A program made the translations under genes and the position numbers. A DNA stretch of 64,000 nucleotides from Spinellus fusiger (taxonomy: Eukaryota; Mucoromycota; Mucoromycetes; Mucorales; Phycomycetaceae): NCBI GenBank assembly GCA_025094145.1, contig JALLLS010000025.1, forward strand, positions 363,269 to 427,268. The letters are read 5' to 3'. Shown piece by piece: positions 1 through 12,798 of the stretch (its first letter is position 1; each line of letters begins with the position of its first letter). The notes beneath the pieces were generated by a model, which was not told the DNA's origin, did not search any database, and was given only the letters and a program-made list of their open reading frames with translations.

Positions 1-430
1 GCTCGCTTGGAATATCTACGTGATCACCACCATGTTCGAGAAAATGACTTTCTAACCTTTGATGCTATGCGACACGCTGCTCAATGTGTGGGGAGAGTAT
101 TGAGAGGAAAGACGGATTATGGTCTCATGGTGTTTGCAGACAAAGTAAGAGGTGTAGCCTATCTATCTCTACCCTACTAACATGCCCTTCTTCCATGCTT
201 AGCGATTTGCACGAGCAGACAAGAGAGCCAAACTGCCCAAATGGATCAACCAATATGTTACGGATGCCTCGACCAATCTTTCGACCGATATGTCGCTTGT
301 AATTGCAAAGAAGTTTCTGAGGACAATGGCCCAACCCTTTGAATCCAATCAAGCCAGTGTCTCTCTGTGGACACTCAAGGACATTGAGCTGAAGCAAAAA
401 AAGGTCGTACAGACATCCGCAGGATTGTAA
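1..430 (+). CDS. RAD3: TFIIH 5'-3' DNA helicase Rad3/XPD, C-terminal part (5' end outside window)
   Basis: Two exons, 1-144 and 203-430; intron 145-202 runs GTAAGA...TTAG. The frame is open from base 1, so the gene begins before the window. The protein contains the superfamily 2 helicase motif VI region ([20 protein letters not shown]), followed by [16 protein letters not shown] and [10 protein letters not shown], the characteristic C-terminal signature of Rad3/XPD/ERCC2. Known role of the family: ATP-dependent helicase of TFIIH for promoter opening and nucleotide excision repair, with an Fe-S cluster (that N-terminal part is not visible here). The C-terminus ends shortly after the FLRTMAQPF segment, closer to the short animal and fission-yeast tails than to the long acidic tail of budding yeast. 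Identification is firm; only about 123 residues are visible. Confidence 0.95.
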
Positions 431-1189
431 TTTCTTCTGTGGCATGGAGTGAATGGGTGAATGAGTGGCTAGATGGGTCCATCATTAAATGGACTGATGA
501 GTCAATAGGCCCTGTGGGTCAATGAATACGTATGTGTATGTGTATGGGTGTATTTAAAAATATATAACAAAAACAAGACAAAAACAAGATTATAAAGATA
601 TGTGTACATAGCAGTTTTATTCATTAAGCTCCATAAGGTCTACTCATTGTATCCATGACTCTATTTATCTTCATTTTTATTGTTTTTGGGGCGCTCTTAA
701 ACAACAATGACGCTTATTTTAATTACTGCAAGTATGACTAGAATAACTCATAAAGGGATGCAGTTGAGCCACATGACATGGAGGTCTTCTTTATGACTAG
801 CATTCATCTTAAGTATGTATCTTTAGAGACAGAGCATGTGCTACATTTCTTTATAAGAGAATATAAGTTATACACTCTATTGTTATCCCATCTCTATTCT
901 ATGGTCTAGCAATGCAATATGCCATAACTTGTCTTCTACAGCAGTGGCATTCCCTTTCTATCTTTTGTAGGTCTCACAGGGTGCATCATCTTTCTAAGTA
1001 TCAGGAATATGCCAAGTCTCTATGCTCTTCTGTTGAAATAACAGAGCAGCAGACTTCTCCCAATAAACAGAGCCTATGCTTTCTATCTTTTGGAGTAGAG
1101 TTCCAAGGCAAGGAGCCCTTTTCTGTCTGATCATTTAAAGTGTTTAGTGAATAATGACATTTTTAATAGAATAAACAGGTTTATCCAGT

Positions 1190-1322
1190 GTTTTTATTCT
1201 TATTTATCTATTCTTATTTATTTATTCTTATTTATTCTTATTTATTTATCTATTCTTATTTATTTATCTATTCTTATTTATCTATTCTTATATATCTATT
1301 CTTATATATCTATCTATTGCAG
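1190..1322. repeat. Degenerate tandem repeat of TATTCTTATTTATC units
   Basis: Head-to-tail copies of TATTCTTATTTATCTATTCT and shorter variants run for about 130 bases, ending in ATATCTATTCTTATATATC. Both strands are open through it, which creates spurious Leu/Ile/Tyr/Ser ORFs. Confidence 0.9.
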
Positions 1323-2276
1323 ACATGTATTTTACAGACATCTCTCTTTAAACTATATCTTATTAGTATTCATTTACTTTGTGTTGGTGCAGTTTTAAAA
1401 GGTTAGTTGCCATTGCTGTTATACACACCATAGGAAAGAGAGAAAAAGCAGCCTACCATGCCAAGAAAAATGCATTTGATTTAAATTAACGCAGGTCTTA
1501 CTTTTGCAATAATAAACACCACACACTAGGCTATTAAGAAAGACAAGTTTGATAATTCAATATTGGCAATTATAGAGACTATTGACATCAAGTCTGTTGA
1601 TTGTTTTTATTTTATTTTATTAATAGTCATTTACAATATAACCTGTTTCAATAACACCCACTCTTTGCTAGTAATATGGTTTAGCGTATAATATGTCAGA
1701 ATTACATGCTTTTTCCCTTATTCATATGCATGTGACTTGTCCTCCATTTCTATTTTCTTTTTTTAGGTGTCTTTTATTGGTGAGCATCATATTCCTCTTG
1801 GAAAGTTGATATTAAAAATATACACAATGTTCCATAAAGTTGAGTCCTCGCTTCATTCTCTCTATAGTAGATAAGAGATCAATTGCCTTTATTATTATCA
1901 TTATGGTGGACTCTATTTAGGCTCTACTGACATTGACAAAAAGAGGTGTCACATAGAGTACATATAGCATCTGCTTTATAGTCATTTATGATTTCATGCC
2001 ATTTTACAGTTCACAAGTTTGGACATTTTATTTTCTCTGCATTAAAAAAACAAATAATTATAGTAATGATAATAATGGTAATAATAGTTTTAGTAATAAT
2101 TATAGTACAGTGCATTACTTTTTCCATAAATATACTAGCATAAAAGTTCAATACAAATGGGTGGCTTTATTAGTAGTGTAGTCATGTTTGCTACTCAATT
2201 GAGAAGGTATGGGGAACATAGACATCTGAATACAATGGTATATAAATGCACCTATAGATACACCTACCCACCTACA

Positions 2277-2561
2277 TTCACCCACATATTCATTCATATC
2301 TATCTATCTATATTATATTCATATCTATATTATATTCATATCTATATTATATTCATATCTATATTATATTCATATCTATATTATATTCATATCTATATTT
2401 TTTTTTTTTTTTTTTTTTTTTTTATATTCATATCTATATTATATTCATATCTATATTATATTCATATCTATATTATATTCATATCTATATTATATTCATA
2501 TCTATAGATAGATATAATATAATATAATATAGATAGATAGATATAGATAGATAGATAGACC
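2277..2561. repeat. Tandem ATATTCATATCTATATT array interrupted by a T tract, followed by a GATA array
   Basis: Repeats of the unit TATTCATATCTATAT run from about 2290 to 2400, stop at an uninterrupted T tract (about 2398-2423), then resume to about 2505. After that the strand sense flips to ATAGATAGATATAATATAATATAGATAGATAGATAGA up to 2561. The two halves are complementary over much of their length, so the stretch can fold into a long imperfect hairpin. Confidence 0.9.
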
Positions 2562-3991
2562 CACACCTACTTATCTATGAGTGACTCTATCTATGTATCG
2601 GTATGCACATATATGAGTCTGTGTAGTCAAAGGAGGTGATGCCAGAAGAGTATGAGCTAATGACTTTATATTAGACTGCAGTGGAGAATGGATAAAACAA
2701 ATACAAGACAACAACAACAACATAAAAAAGGGGGGAAAGCAGAAGAGAAAGAGAAAGAAGAGAGGAGGTGGTGGTGATGGAAGAGAAGGGATAAAAGGTT
2801 AACCCTACAGAATAAAGAGTTCAACAGTAACACTAACAAAGACAGATGGCTTTTTATTTATTTATTTTCTCTTTCTTATTTTTATGCTTATTGGGAACAA
2901 TAACTTCTCTTCAAGCAACACAATGTACTGTCGCCTCTGCAGAATATCCTATGTGCTTATTGCCTCAACAACGGCTCGTCTAGGCACTTAATTGTCATCC
3001 TTTGTGATCTGCTAATTTATCTGTATATATTAGCTATACTAGTGTCGCTTTGCATGTTCATGAGATTGGATAGAATAGTCGATCCGAGTAGCACATTCTA
3101 CTGAATAGGATAAAACGTACGACACTTCTTCAACTTACCGTCTTTCCTTGTACCAGAATCAGATCCACTTCACTCTAAACTTACATTAAAAAACCACCTG
3201 GTCTATGAAAATAAGACTCAAATGAACAGATCCACAGAAAGACTCCACAATTAAGTCTTATCTAACCAATCTTTTTGATAGTGGACAAAGGCACGTCCTT
3301 AAGAAGTATTCTTCCGGAGACTTAATTAAGATCACAGAGTTTTGAACAAAGTTACACTAATAAAGGGGTTGGACACACTCGCTTGGATTACATTATGGAC
3401 CTATTACTGAGCGAGTAAAATAGCCGTTGATTTAGTAAAGTTTATCCTCTGTTTTATTTATATAAACATATTCAATACTACCCATGTGAAATACAAGAAA
3501 AACACAGACGATGACCACTCAACATTGAGGTACACCAGTGACTTCTACTCTCTATGGATAGTTATGGACCCATCAGATAAAGACATTTACGTCAATGAAC
3601 ACAGTACAGAGTAACAAATGAAAAAGAAAATAAGAAAATAAGAAAATTAGTAAAAAAACAAGGCCATACAATAGCAAAATAGTATATATACCAACACTCA
3701 TGCCATTTTATATATTACATTTTATTGTACCGCCATATTTCTGTCCTACCACTGAAGTTACACTTGTGCCTTGGCTGGTAGTTCCCGCCAAGTGAATGAA
3801 GAAATCAAGACTGAGATGGCATAATTAATATAAGTATAAATAGGCAAATAAAAAGACAAACGAAAATATAGAAATATATTTTCCCTCTTTCTTTCTCACC
3901 CACGCACAAACCCACTCCTATTCTTCTCTCCATCTTTTATTGTCTTTTCTCTCTCTCTTTATGAGTCATGAGCTAAAATAGATAGCAAGTC

Positions 3992-6900
3992 ATGATCACC
4001 ACACCTTTACCTCAACCCACTGCTACTATTGTAAACCAACAAGCCAAAACACATACTAGACCCACTCGACTGTCCAAAACACCAAACGCATTTCTATCTC
4101 TCTGCTCTTCTGCCAGTGCACAGTTCCTAGAAAGACATCCCACCAATTTGAGCATCAGCACAGACGGAAGTAAATCGAGAAAGCGCAGTTTAAGCCATAT
4201 GTTTTGGAGACAAAGAACTATCAGCAATGCATTGCCCTCACTCGCAGATTCAAGATCCAGCTCAACCATCACTACACTTGACGATCGGTCCTTTTCTTTT
4301 CCTTCTATCAATAGTCATGGACCTCAATGGCAGAATTCTAAAGTCAATTCACCCACATCTGCACTTTCTGCTACCCCACAAAATATAATTCATTTGAAAA
4401 ATGACTCATCATTTGAAGATGAATGCAAGGTAACTATGGAGATGAGATATAGAGATATATAATTAAGAGATATAATTAAGCAATATACATCCAAGAGATA
4501 TACATATGCGTATTTTCATTATTCATTATTCATTCTATCCATCTCTATTTATAACTAATCATATTGTATTTACACACTTTATTGTATTGTTTATCAGGAA
4601 CAGGAATACTATCTCTCCAAAACAGTATCCACCATCATTACAGAAGAAAATACACCACAATCCTCACCCGAACATGATATACTATTTCCAAACACTACTA
4701 GCACTTCTCAGAAAAGTAATTTATCAATAGTATCTGAAGATAATCTCTGTAAATCCTCCACGCACTCTTCTCCTTCACCAGTTGCTGTAGCAAGTCCTGC
4801 ACCATCACCACCACAGAAATCTGTGCCTTTATTACTACCTTCTTCTAAACCCAGCCTTTCTTTCTCTCGTCACCCCTCCACAGTCATTGAATGCAAACGA
4901 TGGATCATTGAACGCTGCCAGCAGCTTCTAGACACTCTCTTTGCCCAACCCACTTCCTACCGTAAACTCAATGATGTGAAAGTACTACTAGAAAGCACTG
5001 ACATATTATTGAATGCTATGGATCCACCCAATACATCTCTAAAAGATATCCTTGAGGCCATCAAAATACAGTTTGATGACTACAGAAATGCCTTTAAATC
5101 CAATAGTAAGAGAAACTATACGACAGAAATGCATGATATGGTATGTTTCCTTGACCAACCCATGACTATGTTTCCATGTAGAAACCCGACCCACAATGCC
5201 CATCTATTCATTCACTCATCTTCTCTTATATGTTTTAGATTATGATGATTCAAAAACTGTGTCAATTCAATCACCATCCTCCAAGCTACGTTACAAAAGA
5301 TTCATTGTACTCATTTACACTTGAAGCACCGCATCTTTTGTCCCATCTTCCCACCGCAGAGGATTATGCTACTCTATGGCCAGACCATATTGATCCCAAG
5401 GCAGCCTGGTTCAGACAGCATTTTAATGGAAGACCTTATACATTACTGATAGGACCCATGGTGGGGCCATCTTCTCGACGTGGAAAGACAAACAAAGCAG
5501 ATGATACATTTGGGATTATCTCTATCATTCAAGAAAGAGCAAAAGAGTTTGGTGGTCTTGGGAACAAATCAGCCTGTGTGCTTGGATCACAGTTTCGTAT
5601 TATTGCTCGTGGAGGAAAGGTAAAGTGAGGTCTTTATAGTATAGACTACCCTCACCACAGAGCGTACCTCTTTGTCTTTTTTTATTTTTTATTTTATTTA
5701 AATTAACCATACCCTCTTTTTCTGTGAATTCATAGACGTTAACAGTTGCCCACCATATTGTGCATGAGACACTAGCCAAAGACACTCAGACACATCTGGA
5801 GACCATTGGTGCAGGCAGCAACCTGGATACTACAATGGATCAAAAAAAGACTCGGTCTCTTTACAGTCTATCCTCCAGCCATTCCAATGCAAACAACACT
5901 ACAGTGGTAAATCACCAGATGAACCGTCTCATGCGTGCTTCCATTATGGCAGTGTGTCCTGGTCTGGATCTGAGACTATTTAAAGAAATAGCTGTAGACG
6001 CAACAATGAATTTTCCATTAGAAAAAGACCTGCTTCATTTTGATGAGGTTGGGGTAAGGATCTCTTCAACATAACTCGCCTTTTTCTTATCCCATTTCTT
6101 ATCTCATTTCTTATCCCATTTTACTATGATGACTATTGCTATCCTAGATTCCAAAATGTTATAAATTCGGTGTACTGGCCATCAAGGACGGCCAAACAAC
6201 AGAGGAAGAGTGGTTCTCTAATACTGGATTATCTGAGCCCCTTGAAACCTTTATGAATAGCATTGGTGCTCGTGTAGAACTTTATCGCTACAGTGGTTAT
6301 ACAGCTGGACTGGACACTAAAAGTAAGCTCTCCTTTCCATCATTTGATGCATGGTAGAACATCTATCCACCCATAGACATGAACCCTCTTTTCCCTTTTT
6401 TAACTTATTTTTCATGTTTATGCGTGTGTGTATAGGTGGTGAATCAGGGGAGACATCTTATGTGTCCAAGTGGAGAGAACACGATATCATGTTTCATGTT
6501 GCACCCCTCATGCCATTCAACATCAACGATAAACAACAAGTGCACCGAAAAAGATACCTTGGCAATGGTAATCCTACCATGAATATGGAGTCGAATGCTT
6601 ATATATCTATATCTATATATCTATATATCTATATATCTATATTTGTGGGCTTCTTTAGATGTTGCATGTGTTGTGTTTATTGAAAACAACCAAGTCTTTG
6701 ATCCATCAGCCATCCGATCTCAGTTTTTGCATATTTTTATTGTAGTTCATCCTGAAGAAGTCTTGGGGAAGCCTTGTTGGAGGTAGATTTTATTTCTTTA
6801 CTTATAGAAAATAGATGCAGCCATGGTGAATTTACTTTTTGCTTTCCAGGGTGCAAATCATTCGCAAACAGCATGTACCCGAGTTCGGACCTTTACTCCC

Positions 6901-7990
6901 AAGTCCTCCCCTGTTCTATGATAAAGAGACCTTGGCTAACTTTATCATTTTAAAGTGTAAGACATTGTTTGTTGCTGTTATTATGATGTTGTTGTGAGAT
7001 GAGGATTAACATGAACTATTGTAGTGGTGAATGGAGAGAATGCAGCCTTAAAATCTGAGAAATTTGCTGTTCCCAACATGAAGGCACGAACAAGTATATT
7101 AAAGACATTAGTGGACTCTGGTCTGTCGACAACACCACCTCCTCCACCTCCTCTTACCACTACAAACACTACCACTACCCACACCACCACTACGACAACG
7201 ACAACGACTACAACTCCCACCACTCTGAATCCATTGAGACGTATTACAAAAGACGAAAGTGTGTTTTTAGTAAAGTATGCACAGCGCAATAGCCATGAAG
7301 CCTACGAAAAGTCCAGAAAGTCCAGCATAGAACGATCCATGATGATCACACCCACTGATAGCAGCAGCAGCAGCAGTAATAGCAGCTTCGGGCATGGCTA
7401 TACCTGGAAAGCAAGCAGCTCTGAAAAGATGCCTACAGGCCGAGCCTCTCCTCCTTTTCCTGCTCCTTCTCGTTCAAGCCTCTTAAAGGATCTGAAGAGC
7501 TTTACAAAAAGACGAAATGGTTCTAGCCCACCTTTGAAAGATCCTGTTGTTCCTGTGAAGACTGTCACAACGAAGAAAGAAAAGGCACCTTCTCCACTGC
7601 ATTCCAAGAGTACGATAATCAATACATCAGATAGAAAAGGTAAACAAAGAAAAGGATTAATAAACATAGACAAGGAGAGAATGATCATGGGCATTTCAAT
7701 CTGCTTGATACTAACCACTATGTTACGATGGGTGATAAATAGAGATAAAAAGTTCAGGTCTTAACAAACTTAGCCGTCGTGTGAAATCACAATCCATTCC
7801 CCCCAAAAGTCTGCAGCAGGTTCAACCTAATATCAATAGCACACCTCGCACCTCATTGCCAGCAAAGACTGTTCAAGCAAAAACACAACACGGAAGAAAG
7901 GGCGTTGTAGAGCTTATTTCTTCAAAGAAATTACTTCCATCAGGTCCCAATATATCAGCTACTATCCTTCATCTACATGCTAAGAAGTAA
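3992..7990 (+). CDS. Rap/Ran-GAP domain protein (GTPase-activating protein for a Rap-like GTPase)
   Basis: Ten exons: 3992-4429, 4598-5140, 5239-5619, 5736-6053, 6148-6322, 6436-6567, 6659-6782, 6850-6956, 7025-7639, 7758-7990. All introns are GT-AG and phases agree, giving about 1021 residues. Residues 1-190 are Ser/Thr/Pro-rich and probably disordered. The Rap-GAP catalytic domain lies at roughly 540-745: the Gly-rich GYTAGLDTKSGGESGETSYV loop, then HDIMFHVAPLMPF, and RKRYLGNDVACVVF. The Asn of LGND (about residue 661) is the 'asparagine thumb' that Rap1GAP-family proteins use in place of an arginine finger. After it come FLHIFIVVHPEE and a low-complexity tail with Pro/Thr runs (7130-7215) and basic Ser-rich stretches. 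Family role: stimulates GTP hydrolysis on Rap/Rsr1-type GTPases that control polarity and adhesion. The substrate is inferred. Transcribed convergently with the myosin gene. The exact start is the first ATG of the open exon. Confidence 0.88.
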
Positions 7991-8453
7991 AGATATAGAA
8001 AAGCTGACCTATTCATTCACTTACCGACCCACTTACTTACACATACATGCACATACGGCTCTACACAAGTATACAACGCGACGCATAGCTTCTCTGCCTC
8101 TTTCTGTTTTATTTTATTTTATTTTATTCTGTTCTGTTCTGCTCTTGTCTTTGTATTCATATTTACTTAACACTCTTCTTTCTTTACATATTTCCTTTTC
8201 CTTTTTTCTTCTTTTCATACCTATTCACCAATGGTATCGGCTTTGCTATGAGAAATAGTAAGTAATTCTCAAGTTAAACTCTTAATAAATGTGTAGCCCC
8301 CTTTTCATTTTCTTCAATATTTCATTAATAGACAGACCATTCAAACATATCTTTATTACCATTAACAAAACTTAGTTTGATATATTCAGAAAAAGAACGA
8401 AATAAATAAATAAAAACTATGACTATCCCTAGAGACTAGAATCCATCACTCAA
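7991..8453. other. Convergent 3' region between the Rap-GAP and myosin genes
   Basis: About 460 bases that must carry both 3' UTRs and both polyadenylation regions. It is pyrimidine-rich at 8090-8230 (TTTTATTTTATTT, TTCTGTTCTG tandem motifs) and has AATAAA-like sequence near 8285 and 8400-8412. No reading frame here continues the myosin coiled coil. Confidence 0.6.
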
Positions 8454-11400
8454 TCAAACTACTATAGTATTGTATTGAGTCAACATTTCCTCCAATCTAT
8501 TCAACATTGAATGTATAGAGAAAGATGAGTTGACAATGACAAGAACAATAGTCCAACTTACCTTTGAGTACGTTCTTTATGCATCGCTGCCTCTTCTTGA
8601 ATTATCTTTAAAACTTGACTCATATCTACTTTTAATATATCGTGCTGATTTTGTATCTGTTGACACCTTTCTTTCTCTTCTACTGTGAATTGAACACTAG
8701 CGTTTAAATCGTTTTTCATTTCTGCTAAACAGTTCTCTGTCCATTCACAACTTTTTGTTCTTTTCTCCAATTCAGATTCATAGTGTGCTATGGTCTCCTG
8801 TGAAGTCTCAAGATCAGCTTGGATTCTCTTGAGTTCTTTCTCATGGCTCATACGCTCAAGCTAAGATACGAAAATAAACAGAACAAAAAAGAGAATGGGT
8901 ATGTGAGTGTGATATATAGAGAGAGAGGTCTAAAAATGCCTTTTCATTACCTCTAATTGAGCAATCTGTGTAGAATGTTGTTGAACAATATTCTGGAAAT
9001 TTTCTTTCAATTGACACTCGGATTTCTTCGATATTTCAAGTTCACTCTTCAGCTCTTGAACCGACATCTCTTGAAGACTTGAGCTCTCTTGTAGTGAATT
9101 TCTTTGCTGCTCCAGATGATCCTTTTCTGATATTAGAGTCTCTTTCTCAGCTACTAGAGTCTCTTTTTCTTCTTGTAATGTCTTCTGATTTTGCTCAAGC
9201 ATCTCATATTCAGCTGCCAATATATCATACTCTAAAGACTGATCTTCATTTGATCTATAAGATTTCTTCAGCAAGACCTGCTGTTCTTTCTTTTCTTTTT
9301 CAATGTACTCAATGTATTGCTGCTTTGTATTCACCAGGGCACTCTTTTCATCTGCTATACGTCCAAGAAGCTCAAGTTGCTCCAAGGCAGACTGTAGTTT
9401 CTCTCTTAAATCCTGATTCTCTTTCTCGAAACTATCTGAACGTATTTGATAATCCTCTTTCAAGGACTTGTACTGATCATTCATTTGCTGAAGTGTTTTT
9501 TGATGCTCTGTCAATGCATCCTCGAGTTTGTTTATCTTTTGATCCTTTTCTTTGATCTGGGTTTCGACACGATAGGCTACATTAAGAGGCTTGAGTTTTG
9601 CGTATACTCTCCACCAAGCCCATTTCTGTAGGGCAATGTACAAGCGTGCATTCTTTTGCATTACTTTTATGGCGTCTGCTTGTCGGGACACACGACCTAG
9701 TCTGTAACAGGCAATGAAGCGACGACAGCAGGCTTGGAATCTTGTCATATGCTCTGAGAGTTTTCTGTCTCTGACTTCTTCAAATTCTGCAAGCTATGTC
9801 CAACCATACATCATAGAGGTGTATACATACAGATAAGAGATAAAGAAAATGAGTGTTGGTTTTCTTCTTGCATGTATAAATAGATTCTATTCACTTATTT
9901 GATATTTACCACTGTAGCTTTAAAGAACACTTTTGTTGCACCGATTCTGTATTTTTCGGGATCAAGAGACATGCTCTTTAGTAGATATTGACAGGCACTT
10001 TGACTATTAGCAACGCCTTTCAATTCATCAGGACATAAGATTTCATATCTTTTTCTAAAATCATCAAACGAAAGACGATTGGGAAATCCTTTGCGGCATA
10101 TACGAATTCCCTCGAGAACACCATTACATCTCAATTGATCTAGTACCAAAGGCACTTGAATTTCACCTGCTTGCTTGCGGTTATTTGGAAGAATACAGCG
10201 AACAAAATGAGGGCGTGTCAAATAAAGAGTATTCATCAACGACAGTAGTTGCTGTTTGTGACGCTGACCCACAGTACGGAAAGATCCTCCTCCTTTTCGC
10301 AGCTTACACAAAGCATAGTTTGATACAGACGAAGGCATTGTGTCGCCTATATATTCATCCTTTGTCAAGTAATCTTCAAATAAAATGGCAACATGCTTGT
10401 TGCTGGATCGTGCCAATAAACGAGTAATGTCTTCATTCAGTGGATCTTTGTTTTTTCCAATCCATCCTTGAGTAGAGTACTCTACTTGACCGGCATAATG
10501 TTTAACAGTGAAGCTCTCTTTAAATCGCATGCTTTTGTACTTTGCATCTGGATCATCGCTCACCCAGATGGCATTGAGCTTTTCTAGGAAGCGCTTGTCG
10601 GTACCTTGAGGCGCCACACATTCTTCTTCCAAGCAAGATAAAATACCCACGGGCTTATAAAGTGAGCTTTAGCGGTAGATACAATGTATTCAAATAAAAG
10701 AGAGAAAGACTTACATTAGTCTTTTCAATTAAATCAATGGTAGGCTGCAAATCAAGACCAAAATCGATAAAGGACCAATCTATTTTTTCCTTTTTATACT
10801 CTTCTTGTTCCAACTCAAACATGTTATGGTTAAAAAATTGCTGTAGCTTTTCGTTGGTATAATTGATGCACAGTTGTTCAAAACTGTTCACTTGAAATAT
10901 CTCGAATCCAGCAATATCAAGCACACCAATAAATCCCATTTTCTGTGAGGAATGTTGATAATCAATGGCCTGATTGATTCTCTCTACCAATTTACTAAAG
11001 TTGCGTTCATAAATTGTTTTTGTCAAGGCATCAATACTGGCCGTGACTTGATTGCATGATTTAGCCTGATTTACCCAATCTCGACCTGCTCTGATACGTG
11101 GTTTTAATAAACTCTTTTTGAATTCTGGTGAAGAAATGCCCAATAAATAGCAGGCACGATCCATAAACGTGGTGTCTTTTATATCAACACGATCTCCATT
11201 AGAATCAGGTGTGAGAAGAATATTTCCAAGATGCATGACAGCAGCCACCATGCGTAAGAAGTTGGAAATCTCATGGGCTTCAAATCCCATAATTCCCATA
11301 GCATTCTATAATGATACCAACATGGTTTATAAATGAGTTATTCTTCCAAAAACAAAAAACAAAATGAACAATGTATATGCAGATTGATAAGAGAAATATA

Positions 11401-12798
11401 TATATATATATATATATATTGGCTTACGATAAGGCTTTTGTATTCAACACCATCATCCACACCTTCAATCGTTGCCTGTAAATATTTTTCATATCCATGA
11501 CTGCCTTGAGAATCTTCATTCAGCAATAAATCGTCTAAAACAAGTTTAGTGGTATTGTAAAATATAAGCATTGTATACCTTTTGTGGCCTTATCTGCATT
11601 CAATAGTTGATAAAAGATGTGATAATTGCGTTCGTTGGGAAATTGACTGCGAACTCTTGACTTTTCCAAGAGATACCACTCAATGTTCGCACCACAAATT
11701 TGTGCCTGCATGTTAAACTCTATACGGATGAATTTTCCCTATAATAAATTAGCATACGCGATGAAAGTGGGATTACTTACAAAACGCGAAGAATTGTTAT
11801 TGCGGATTGTTTGTGCATTTCCGAATGCCTCGAGAATAGGATTTGCCTGCAATATCTGTTGTTCCAGCTGATTGTTCACGCCATTATCTCTGTTTCCAGA
11901 CTTCTTACTCGCCACTGTGGTTAAGTATTGGATGGCTACTTTTGTATTCTCAGTTTTTCCTGCTCCTGATTCTCCTCTGTAAAATGAAACAAACAAAAAA
12001 AAAGGCACAAGTTAGTACACACTGTCAATAAAGATAGAATATCAGTATTTACGTAATAAGAATGGATTGGTTCTCTCTGTCATGCAACATATCGTGGTAT
12101 GCCTGATCTGCTACAGCATAAATGTGTGGAGAGAGTTCACCTCGACGACGGCCTTTATAGGATTGCATGTATTCCATAGAATAAATGGGTAGAGAGCGGT
12201 ATGGATTGACAGCCACCAGAAAAAGTCCTGAGTATGTCTAGATTTATCAACACCATTATTCTCACCTGTAAAATGACTTACATAAATTTGGTTTGCACGG
12301 TATCGTACTGCCAAGTTATGGATCACAGAAGGCTCATTGAGTTGGGTAAGCTCAGCCATATCTTCAACCCTATCGAATTGAGGTGGATTCATGGCAAAAA
12401 CATCACTTGCCGGTATAGTCTTGATCTATAAAATGTAGGTTATGATACAAGATTTTATTAATCTATTATATGTAGATCTATACATGTCCTATTCTCTCTC
12501 CTTTGTATCTTTATATCGATATATAAAAAATACATTCTCTTTTCTTTACCTTTCCACTCTCAAGCGAAACGCTAACTTGCTGGTCGGGTAAGTCGTTGAT
12601 AATATGTGCACGCACATAGGCTGATGTTTCATCTGGAATCCACACCCATCGCTTCTCACTAAACTTTGCTTGTGCCACAGCGTCTTCAACGTCATCCATT
12701 CTATTTTTGATAAATACTTTTGTTCCATGACTATGGACAAATGAGCCAGCAACCACAGTCTGTGACAAGGAATCCATAGGATTGTTTGCAGTAGTCAT
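8454..12798 (-). CDS. Class II (conventional) myosin heavy chain with a short coiled-coil tail
   Basis: Eleven exons in transcript order: 12798-12550, 12425-12282, 12237-12053, 11976-11781, 11738-11579, 11534-11428, 11305-10715, 10653-9910, 9793-8951, 8860-8562, 8496-8454; about 1186 residues with all phases consistent. Motor domain, about residues 85-790: P-loop [10 protein letters not shown] (about 194), switch I NNNSSRF (about 252), switch II DIAGFE (about 477), and the class II segments [16 protein letters not shown] and [20 protein letters not shown]. The neck has weak IQ-like sequence ([16 protein letters not shown]) and the class II hallmark [13 protein letters not shown] (about 850). 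The tail is Glu/Lys/Gln-rich heptad coiled coil, but only about 325 residues long, against roughly 700-1000 in family members. No DIL or cargo domain follows, so it is not myosin V. Known role: actomyosin ring contraction in cytokinesis and septation. One intron (11401-11420) contains a TA repeat. Only 460 bases separate the stop from the Rap-GAP stop. Confidence 0.92.

Larger units (their letters stand above)
431..3991. other. Repeat-rich intergenic spacer between RAD3 and the Rap-GAP gene
   Basis: About 3.5 kb with no gene I can support. Open frames here (for example 912-1130 and 1996-2181) have no recognisable motif, and those at 1147-1406 and 2157-2507 are translations of simple repeats. 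The last few hundred bases before 3992 are rich in CTTT and AT tracts and probably hold the Rap-GAP promoter and 5' UTR, but I see no defined regulatory site. Confidence 0.6.

Noticed and set aside
1147..1406. Overlapping ORFs rich in Tyr/Leu/Ile/Ser.
   Set aside because: They are translations of a TATTCTTATTTATC tandem repeat, open in more than one frame.
12053..12798. Classifying the myosin as class V because of its N-terminal region.
   Set aside because: The [20 protein letters not shown] segment, [13 protein letters not shown] neck, single weak IQ region and lack of a DIL domain fit class II.
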